From CAG-390 sp003523225 (GTDB taxonomy: Bacteria; Bacillota; Clostridia; Oscillospirales; CAG-272), in assembly GCA_902461815.1 (NCBI GenBank), contig CABPZE010000008.1, positions 1 to 64,000 of the forward strand: a stretch of 64,000 bases of DNA. Reading direction: 5' to 3'. The position numbers and the translations under genes are program-made. Position 1 is the stretch's first letter. Each line of letters opens with the position of its first letter. The notes below the pieces were generated by a model. That model did not search any database, was not told the origin of the DNA, and saw only the letters and a program-made list of their open reading frames with translations. Shown one piece after another: positions 41,696-50,400 of the stretch.

Positions 41696-42268
41696 ATGGC
41701 GTCGCTTAAGGGGCTGAGGCGGAAGATAGGCGCGATCGTTTACTACCCGATCGCCAAACGTCTGCCGCCGTCGTGGAGCAAGCTGCGCGTAGGTCAGACC
41801 TCACTCCGCCGCTGGTGCGGAAGGATGATGCTGGCAGAGTGCGGCAAAAAGGTAAATATCGAGCAGGGGGCGGTCTTTTCGCCCAAGGTCACGCTCGGCG
41901 ATTTTTCCGGCATCGGCATAAACGCAAAGATATACGGCGCCTGCCATATCGGCAGCTACGTAATGATGGGAACGGACGTTACCGTCATTACCCGGAATCA
42001 CCGTCATGACAGGATCGACATTCCCATGATGGAGCAGGGGTTTGAGGAGGAACAGCCCGTCGTCATAGGCAACGATGTGTGGATAGGCGACAGGGTAGTG
42101 ATACTTCCCGGCGTACATATCGGGAACGGGTGCATAATAGGCGCGGGTGCGGTCGTGACAAAGGATATACCGGATAACGCGATCGCCGCCGGAGTGCCCG
42201 CACGGGTCATACGCTTCCGCGATAGCGACGCAAAGATATCGCAGAAACAGGGTGAGTGCGATGAGTGA
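41696..42268 (+). CDS. Hexapeptide-repeat acyltransferase
   Basis: Left-handed beta-helix acetyltransferase of the serine or sugar O-acetyltransferase group. Repeats run from about residue 52 (VNIEQGAVFSPKVTLGDFSGIGINAKIYG). The catalytic His is in VITRNHRHDRID (His102 or His104). The loop and second helix give IGNDVWIGDRVVILPGVHIGNGCIIGAGAVVTKDIP. Length is 190. Likely acetylates a sugar of the repeat unit, before or after assembly. It overlaps the next gene by 8 bases. Confidence 0.87.
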   Translation: MASLKGLRRKIGAIVYYPIAKRLPPSWSKLRVGQTSLRRWCGRMMLAECGKKVNIEQGAVFSPKVTLGDFSGIGINAKIYGACHIGSYVMMGTDVTVITRNHRHDRIDIPMMEQGFEEEQPVVIGNDVWIGDRVVILPGVHIGNGCIIGAGAVVTKDIPDNAIAAGVPARVIRFRDSDAKISQKQGECDE

Positions 42269-42926
42269 TAAAATAATCTTACTGCTTTCGGCAGGCGCGG
42301 TCTTTACGGCGGTGTGGCTGGTTCTGCTGCGCAAGCGGCTTGATATGCCGTGGTACGCGGCAATCCCGCTCGCCATTCTGCATACAGTTTACGGCGTGCT
42401 GACTGTCAAGGTATTTGCCTTTCTTGAAACCGGGTTCAATACGGACAGCCTTGGAAACATGAGCCTGTTCGGCGGGGTGTTCTTCATGCCGCTGGCTTAC
42501 TGGCTCGGAGCAAAGCTCTCAAAACGGTCATACAGGGAGGTATTTGACGTATTTACTCCCTGCATGATATTCACCGTCATGTGTGCGCGTATAAACTGTA
42601 TCGTATCAGGCTGCTGTATCGGCTTACCGATACCGGGCATGAACGGCGTTCGTTTCCCGACGCGCGAAGCAGAGATACTGTTTTACATAATACTGCTTAT
42701 CTGCCTTTGCCCGCGTGTTCTGAAAGGGAAGTATCGCGGCCAGGCATATCCCATATACATGATAAGCTACGGGGCGTTCCGCTTTGTTGAGGAGTTTTTC
42801 CGCAGTGCGGATACAAGCTCAGTTTTTCACAGGGCCCACATCTGGGCGCTTATAACATTGATTATCGGCATAAGTATTTATGTGGAAATAAAATCTGAAA
42901 CAGCAACCAGGAAAAGGAGAAGATGA
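42261..42926 (+). CDS. Lgt-like membrane protein (prolipoprotein diacylglyceryl transferase family)
   Basis: 221 residues with about six or seven hydrophobic segments. ARINCIVSGCCIGLPIPG matches the Lgt signature region (GRxGNFxNGE) and YGAFRFVEEFFR matches its second conserved motif (GRFxxEFxR). The His-Gly-Gly loop of true Lgt appears here as FGG (LFGGVF), so the essential His may be lost. Such divergent Lgt-like proteins may do another lipid-linked transfer. The ATG at 42261 has AGGGTGAG upstream; the frame extends to a GTG at 42252. It shares ATGA with the next gene. Confidence 0.7.
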   Translation: MSDKIILLLSAGAVFTAVWLVLLRKRLDMPWYAAIPLAILHTVYGVLTVKVFAFLETGFNTDSLGNMSLFGGVFFMPLAYWLGAKLSKRSYREVFDVFTPCMIFTVMCARINCIVSGCCIGLPIPGMNGVRFPTREAEILFYIILLICLCPRVLKGKYRGQAYPIYMISYGAFRFVEEFFRSADTSSVFHRAHIWALITLIIGISIYVEIKSETATRKRRR

Positions 42927-45900
42927 AAATGGTTGAACGTATATCAAAGAGATTTCTGTCGTTGACTTTAGTTGCAGTTATGCTTCTGAGTCTCTTGCCC
43001 GCTTTCGCACTGCCCGCGTTTGCGGCGACGAGCGGCACACTGAACGGTCTGAGTGATGCCAACATTGGTCTGAACTTTAGCGGCACAGCAGACAATGCTT
43101 GGAGCGCAACAGGCACAACAATCACTGGTTCAGTCGTCTCTGTCGGAGGAACCTGTAGTGACACCAGCTACAACTCCACACTGACTATCAAAAACAACAA
43201 AGCCACAAAAGCCACACTGTCATTCAACTATTCCATTGAGCTGAATAGCGGTACGATTACAGTGGACGGTAATAAGGTTGCTTCAAATGGTAATTTCAGC
43301 AAAGAACTTGCCGCCGGTACTTCTATTACGGTCAAGATCGAATCTGGCAGCACCACAGCTACAAAAATCACCATGACCGATGTTGCACTGGTCTCAGATG
43401 TAACAGCAACCACGACCTTTGTGCCTGCCGAAAACGGCACCTATACAGTGGATGGTAAGACTGTCACAGAGGAATACAGCAACACGCAAAGTTCTATGAC
43501 AGCTTATCAGGTGGTGGCAAGCCCGGCAGAGGGGTATCAGTTCCTTGGCTGGTACAATCTGACCACCGGCAAGTGCATAGCCACTGCTGCATCCACTGCT
43601 CTGAATATCGAAAGTGACTGCACTGTTACAGCAAAATTTGCAAGTAAAGCCGTTGCTCTTTTTGAGACGGGCGGTCAGCGTTTTGCGGATCTGAATGAGG
43701 CGGTTGCCTATGCACAGGCGAACAGTCAATCTAAAATCACATTGGCTACCGACGGTTCTATCAGCGGTACCTACACCATTCCTGCTGGGATTACACTGCT
43801 AATTCCCTTTGATTCAGCAGGAACCCTGTATACGGATTCTCCTGCGGCAATCCGCACGACCCCAACATCTAAAGCGTTCCGGACGCTGACGATGGCCGAA
43901 GGTACTTCTATCACCGTCAATGGTGCGATCAGCCTGGGCGGCAGATATTTCGCAGCTGGCGGTGGTCAGCAGGGACGCCCCATTGGCGATTACGGCTACA
44001 TCAAAATGGCGAATAACAGTTCCATTACGGTGAAGAGCGGCGGTAATCTCTATGCATGGGGCTTTATTTCCGGCAGCGGCTCTATTCTGGCGGAATCCGG
44101 CGCAACCGTGTATGAGTTCTACCAGATCGCGGATTTCCGCGGCGGCAGTGCCTCCTCCGGCATGGGTAACAATGTGTTCCCCTTCTCCCAGTATTTCGTT
44201 CAGAACATTGAAGTTCCCCTGACGCTGAATGCGGGCGCCAATGAAAAGGTTTTCAGCGGCGTTTATGCAATGAGCACCACGTATACTACTGCAATCAGTT
44301 TCATTGGTGACAATGGTATGTTCAAAGTTGTCTCCGGAAGCTTCACCAAAGACTACGATGAAAAGACGGACCGTCTGATCCTTACTGTGAACGGTGAGGC
44401 GGAACTGAACACTCTTGCCCTGAAGTTAGCTGGCATGAGTGTCAACTCCGCAAACTATGTACTCCCCATCACCAACAACATCTCCATCAACATTCAGTCC
44501 GGAAAGGTCACCATCAACCAGGATACCGCACTGTTGGCTGGCGTTGAGGTAAGCATTGCCGAGGGGGCTGATTTGACTGTCTCCAACGGTAAGAATGTCT
44601 ACGTTTACGACAGTGACGAGTGGAATTCCGACAACTTTGTCTGGGGCCCTTGCAAGTTTAAGTCTGTTGCCTATGCGCCCGGCAAAGCCTATAACCGCAC
44701 CAATGCAGACCTGAAGGATGCCAAGGTGGATGTAAACGGCAGCCTGACGGCTATCGGTGCCATCTACACCACCAAGGGCGGCGCAGACATCTGCTCCAGC
44801 GAAGGTACCGGCAAATACATTCAGCAAGGCGCTCCCGGGACGGCAAGCCAAACCTATCAATATAACGCAAACGGAAATAATGCGGTTACCATTCCCATCA
44901 CTGCCGCCAAGCTGCACAACGGCAGTCAGTATGTCGGCACGGCTGAGGAGTACACCGCTACCGAAGGTGCTGCTGCGGGCAGTGCGTACAGATGGTGGAC
45001 TTACGACAGCAAGTGGCATTCTGCTGACGAAATCCTTGTCTCCTTCGACGCTAACGGCGGAGAGGGCAGCATGGATGCTATGACGCAAAAGAAGGATGCG
45101 TCCTTCACGCTTACCGGCAACACATTCACGCGCACCGGATACGACTTTACCGGATGGAACACGGAAAAGGACGGCAGCGGAACTTCCTATACCGACGGTG
45201 CAACCGTCACATTTACAAGCGATACCGTGCTGTACGCTCAGTGGAAGGCGAAGAAGTACACCGTCACATGGGTGAACGAAGACGGCACTGTCCTTGAGAC
45301 CGACGAAAATGTGCCCTATGGCACAACGCCCACCTATAACGGCGAGACGCCCACCAAGGCGGCGAATGCTCAGTACACATACACCTTCAAGGGCTGGACT
45401 CCTGATGTTGACACGGTCACCGGAAATGTGACCTACACCGCTGTGTACGATTCCACGGTCAATACCTACACCGTGACTTGGAAAAATGAGAACGGTGATG
45501 TGCTGGAGACCGACCAGAATGTGGCCTACGGCACCGTTCCCACTTATAACGGCGCAACCCCCACCAAGGCAGCTGACGCTCAGTACACCTACACCTTCAA
45601 GGGCTGGACACCTGCTGTTTCCGAGGTCAAAGGCAATGTGACCTACACTGCCTCGTACATACGCTACATCAGATATTATCGCGTGACCTGGTATGAAGCG
45701 GATGGTTCTATCCGTGGCAATGAGCCGCGCGTTGCTTACGGTTCCAATATTTGGGATATGACAGAATCATATACACCTACTCCTCCCACCAAGGCGGCCG
45801 ATGCACAGTACACCTATACCTTCGACCATTGGGTGAACAGGGAGACGAACGAAGCGATCACCACTGCATCCAGAGTAACCGGCGATACAGACCTCGATCC

Positions 45901-47254
45901 TGTGTTCAAGCAGGAGCTCAGAATGTATACCATCACCTGGAAGAACGACGACGGCACGATTCTTGAGACAGACGAGAAGGTGGAATACGGCACTGTTCCC
46001 ACCTATGACGGCGAGACGCCCACAAAGGCTGAGGAAACGCGCTATACATATTCCTTCATCGGATGGGACAAAGATGTCACTGCGGTATCCGGAGATGTTA
46101 CATATACCGCGCAGTTCGAAAAGACAGGCAAAAACGGGCTTTCCGTCGAGGATGACGGCACATACTGGCTTGAAGACGGCGAACCTGTCCTTAACAAGGG
46201 ACTTGTACGCATCAACATCAGCATGGATGACGGGATCCACTATCACTACTACTACTTCGGTGAGGACGGCAAGGCTGTCAAGGACGGCGATTACAAGGTC
46301 TATAAGAACAACGGTCTGCCGCTGCCCTGCTATCAATACAGGTTTGATGAGGACGGTATCATCGTTCACGACTATGACACCACAAAGAACGGCATCCGCG
46401 AGGGTGATAACTCCATTTTCTACTACATCGACGGCGTAAAGGTCGGCGAGGGACTTCTCCTTATTGACGGATATTATTACTATGCCAGGACCTCCTCGGG
46501 TGAGATCGTAAGAGGCAGATCCTACTGGGTAACAAAGACCAACGGTCTTATTGACAATGAAGGCGAGTACGAGTTCGACGCCGACGGCAGAATGATACTT
46601 GACGGTTTTGTAACAGTAAACGGAGCTACCTACTACTACACTGACGGCAAGCCTGCGCTTGGCTTTACAAAGATAGGCGACGATTACTATCTGTTCAACA
46701 ATAAGAGCGGCAAGATGTACAGCAGCGCCACGCTGTGGGTCGGTCCAAACGACTACGGCATCGTCGGCGGAATGTACTATTTCGGCGCTGACGGTAAGAT
46801 GGAAGTGCCGGATCTTGAAAACGGTCAGAAGGCTGTCGTCGTGGCTGATGACGGAACAATGTACTTCACAGTTGACGGCGCGCGCATGGTAAGCGGTATT
46901 TACGAGCTTGACGGCGAGTATTACTACGCGCACAGCAACGGCGCGTTAGCAGTAAACGAGTCTGTTTACCTTGACACCGGAGTCCTCGGTCAAAAGGGCT
47001 GGTACGGCTTCGGCGCTGACGGCAAGCTTGTAAGGAACGGATTTGTCGAGGGCAAGGACGGCTCGGTATACTACTACGTTGACGGCGTCCGCGCCACCGG
47101 ATTTACCAAGATCGGCGACGATTATTACCTCTTCAACGTCTCAAGCGGCAAGATGTACAGCAATGTCACTCTGTGGGTCGGAAGCAACACCTACGGCATC
47201 ACGGGCGGTATGTACTACTTCGGCGCGGACGGAAGGATGAGCCTTACCGACTGA
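42923..47254 (+). CDS. Large secreted protein with InlB-type repeats and cell-wall-binding repeats
   Basis: 1443 residues. A signal peptide ends near residue 35 (ALPAFA-ATSG). Residues about 36-250 form a beta-rich domain. About 250-700 are repeat-poor and Ser/Thr/Asn-rich, perhaps a beta-helix. At 702-1066 there is one Listeria-Bacteroides (flagellar-like) repeat and then four InlB B-type repeats of about 70 residues (YTVTWVNEDGTVLETDENV, YGTxPTYNGxTPTKAA, YTFKGWTP). From about 1072 to the end are cell-wall-binding repeats of the choline/glucan-binding style (GMYYFGADGKM, GWYGFGADGKLVRNGF). There is no LPxTG. AAGGAG precedes the ATG. Probably a surface protein held non-covalently on the glycan made by this cluster. 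Confidence 0.85.
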   Translation: MKMVERISKRFLSLTLVAVMLLSLLPAFALPAFAATSGTLNGLSDANIGLNFSGTADNAWSATGTTITGSVVSVGGTCSDTSYNSTLTIKNNKATKATLSFNYSIELNSGTITVDGNKVASNGNFSKELAAGTSITVKIESGSTTATKITMTDVALVSDVTATTTFVPAENGTYTVDGKTVTEEYSNTQSSMTAYQVVASPAEGYQFLGWYNLTTGKCIATAASTALNIESDCTVTAKFASKAVALFETGGQRFADLNEAVAYAQANSQSKITLATDGSISGTYTIPAGITLLIPFDSAGTLYTDSPAAIRTTPTSKAFRTLTMAEGTSITVNGAISLGGRYFAAGGGQQGRPIGDYGYIKMANNSSITVKSGGNLYAWGFISGSGSILAESGATVYEFYQIADFRGGSASSGMGNNVFPFSQYFVQNIEVPLTLNAGANEKVFSGVYAMSTTYTTAISFIGDNGMFKVVSGSFTKDYDEKTDRLILTVNGEAELNTLALKLAGMSVNSANYVLPITNNISINIQSGKVTINQDTALLAGVEVSIAEGADLTVSNGKNVYVYDSDEWNSDNFVWGPCKFKSVAYAPGKAYNRTNADLKDAKVDVNGSLTAIGAIYTTKGGADICSSEGTGKYIQQGAPGTASQTYQYNANGNNAVTIPITAAKLHNGSQYVGTAEEYTATEGAAAGSAYRWWTYDSKWHSADEILVSFDANGGEGSMDAMTQKKDASFTLTGNTFTRTGYDFTGWNTEKDGSGTSYTDGATVTFTSDTVLYAQWKAKKYTVTWVNEDGTVLETDENVPYGTTPTYNGETPTKAANAQYTYTFKGWTPDVDTVTGNVTYTAVYDSTVNTYTVTWKNENGDVLETDQNVAYGTVPTYNGATPTKAADAQYTYTFKGWTPAVSEVKGNVTYTASYIRYIRYYRVTWYEADGSIRGNEPRVAYGSNIWDMTESYTPTPPTKAADAQYTYTFDHWVNRETNEAITTASRVTGDTDLDPVFKQELRMYTITWKNDDGTILETDEKVEYGTVPTYDGETPTKAEETRYTYSFIGWDKDVTAVSGDVTYTAQFEKTGKNGLSVEDDGTYWLEDGEPVLNKGLVRINISMDDGIHYHYYYFGEDGKAVKDGDYKVYKNNGLPLPCYQYRFDEDGIIVHDYDTTKNGIREGDNSIFYYIDGVKVGEGLLLIDGYYYYARTSSGEIVRGRSYWVTKTNGLIDNEGEYEFDADGRMILDGFVTVNGATYYYTDGKPALGFTKIGDDYYLFNNKSGKMYSSATLWVGPNDYGIVGGMYYFGADGKMEVPDLENGQKAVVVADDGTMYFTVDGARMVSGIYELDGEYYYAHSNGALAVNESVYLDTGVLGQKGWYGFGADGKLVRNGFVEGKDGSVYYYVDGVRATGFTKIGDDYYLFNVSSGKMYSNVTLWVGSNTYGITGGMYYFGADGRMSLTD

Positions 47255-47307
47255 AAAATCCCCGACGCATAAGCATAAACCAGGAGTAAACAAAATTTAA
47301 GCAACCA

Positions 47308-47353
47308 AACAGACTCCTGCACTCATTTTTGACAGGAGCTGCAGGGGTCTGTT
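47308..47353. terminator. 14-bp hairpin between the two large secreted protein genes
   Basis: AACAGACTCCTGCA pairs with TGCAGGGGTCTGTT (one G-U pair) around an 18-base loop. Only ATTTAT follows, so termination would be partial at best. It may tune expression of the downstream gene. Confidence 0.5.
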
Positions 47354-47413
47354 ATTTATCGCCGGCAACAACACGAATCTGCATGAATTGAAAATCGAAG
47401 AAAGGAATTGTTT

Positions 47414-50400
47414 ATGTACAGATCAAAAGAAGCAAGAATACTGTCAGTGCTGCTGACAGTCATTATGATCTTCGGCATGTTACCCATTACCGCATGGGCA
47501 GAGGGTGACACGGATACCGGTGCGGCGACCGGATACAGCGAGTTTCTGACCTCGCTTGGCGAGCTTGAGACATACGCGGACGCGTACGTGCTTGAACACG
47601 CCGATGAGGACGCTGTCGCGTTAGTGATAAACTACATCCGCTGCGGTGTGGAGAAATACACCTCCAGTCTCTGGACTACTTTCTGCGGTCCGGAAAAAAC
47701 CGCTTTTGTAAACTACGTTTCCGAGCAGGATAAAGCAAACGGAACAAGCGCGTCAAGGCTGCGCGATCTGAGCTGCTTCACCCTCCCCCACGGAGGCGAA
47801 GTAGACTTTACACATATGTTCGGATGCATGGATATGGCTTACCACACCGGAAACCAGAACACGGCTGACCTCGGAAGCTGGGCGGGCGATATCTGCGACC
47901 TGATCCAGCTCACCTCAAATGCGGGTGTGACCGGAACGGTGGAGGAAATGGCGGAGGAGATCCGCACAAGCAACGATAAATACTTCCTCTACGACGCGCC
48001 CGACGCAAATTCCTTCGGTATTCTTGATCTTTACGGAGACCTTGATTCATTTTACATTCTCAGTAAGCTTGACGGAAGCAACACCATAAGCTCGGTAATG
48101 AAGAATTACTTCACTGCGAGCCTTACGGATGCGATCCGGGTAAAGTTCTTCCTTCAGAACCGACTCGGCGGCGTTTCCGCCAAGGAGGACATACGCAACG
48201 AGGTATACGAGATATACTGTGGAAACGAGGGTATCAGGACCCTTGAGGGAACATATCTCCCCGACGGCGTAAATGCCGACCTGCGCAAGGCGTGCTGCTA
48301 TGCGTTTGCGGACTATCTTTACGAGACAGTCAAGGATCAGATGGATAACACCTACTACAAGGTGTTCTCAACCAGCACCTCGACACTTGCCCCCGGCGTT
48401 ACGCAGGAAATAAAAATGGCGCAGACAAAGGACGATAAACAGATCGTTTACTATATCGCCACGGTAGACATCACCCGCAGTGACGTCAGCATATATGCAA
48501 ACTACAATAACAACGACGGCTCGGTCTTGGGAATGTCCCGCGTGACCGATCAGATGGACGCCGCGCAGCAAAAGCATTCCGATCCGAATGATGCCGAAAA
48601 TTACATTCCTAATTACAACGCTGTGCTCGGTGTGAACGCAGACTACTACGATATGAGCAACGGCTGTCCTTCTGGCGTGCTGGTCATGGATGGAGTTCAG
48701 TATCATGACTTCAACGGGCGGACATTCTTCGCCATCCTCAACGACGGCACTGCCGTCATCGGCGGCAGCGACGAGTGGGAGACGTACAAGAACGACATAA
48801 AGGAAGCTGTCGGCGCACATACGTGGCTGGTAAAGGACGGGCAGATCGCCGTCACAGACACAAGCGATTACTACAAAACGCGCGCTTCCCGCACCTGCGT
48901 GGGTATCACCTATGACGGTCAGGTGGTGCTTATGGTGCTTGACGGCAGACAGGAGCCGTTCTCTGCCGGCGGAAACGCCCTTGAAATTGCACAAATAATG
49001 CTTGACGCCGGATGTGTTTCGGCGATCAATCTTGACGGCGGCGGCTCCTCCACCTTTGCCGCAAAGGGCGAGGGCGAGGAGAGCGTTTCGGTCGTAAACC
49101 GCCCCTCTGACGGATACGAGCGCTCGGTAAGCTCCTCTTTGCTGGTCGTATCAACGGCAAAGCCGTCAAGCGTGTTTGACCATGCTGTCATTACAGCCGA
49201 ATACGACTACCTGACCCCGGGCACGGAGCTGGGTGTAAGAGTTTACGGCGTTACTCCGGTCGGCGGAGCTATTGACATTCCCGAGGGTTCAACTCTCAAA
49301 GTGTCCGACACAAGCATCGGCAGCGTGACAAGCGACGGCGTGTTTACGGCGCTTGCCGTGGGCGATGTAAAGGTTCAGCTTGTCGGCGCTGACGGAACTG
49401 TGCTCGGTTCAAAGACACTGCACGTGGTCGAACCGACAGAGCTTGCATTTACCAAGAGAACCGTCAATGCGGTATACGGTGAAGCCACCGAGCTGCCGCT
49501 TGAAGCGACCTATAACGGCAACGCGGTAAAGATAAATCCGGGGGATGTTCAGTTCGGATTTCTCAAGATCACGCTCGAGTCCATCGGAGAGGTGGAGGGC
49601 GGCGCGGTCAACACCACAAAGACAGAGCTGGTGTTTGAGTATCCCGAAGCCGGAACGATAAGCGGATTCAGCTTCACTCCGAATATAGGCAGCGACCTGC
49701 GCACGCTGACTGTCGGCGCAGTGCTTAAGAGCAAGCTGGCGGAGCTTGAGGCTACCATAAACAGCGAGTATGCCGCAGCATATGCGGAAGCCAAGTCCAA
49801 GGGCTACAGCGACGCGGAGGCTGCCATTCAGGCGCAGACCGCTGCCGTAAACAAAGCGCTTGATAACGCAACAAGGATCACCGTCTACCTTTACAGCAGC
49901 GATGAGGCAAACTTTGATTTCAACGATGCCACCGGAGGCAGCGGAGTGCTGGCATGGAACCGTGATGTTCCCGGCTCTGATTACAGCGGCGATGATGATA
50001 TTTACTATCTGACCGCCACGGGCGCAACCGGAGAAGCCGCATACGTCTTTGCGGTGGATATGTCCAAGGTTCCGATCCCCGAAAAGCTCACCGGGCTGCT
50101 TTATATGCTCCCCGGAGGAGATCAGGAGGGAAGGACCGCGTGGGATTTCCTGCTTCAGCTTGCAGAGCGCATAAGCCCGCTTACTACGGTAACGATAACG
50201 CTGGACTTCCCGGAGGGCTTTACGGCAGATATCTCCGAGCTGCGTCTGGCAAACGAATATTTTACCCTGACCTCCACGGATATTGTGGGCAACAGGCTGA
50301 CGGTGGTGTGCAACTTCATCGAGCAGTCCGAGCCTATCAACCCGGCGACTGCCAACCCGCTCTGTGTGCTGAGCGGTCTTAAGCTGATACCGACAGACGC

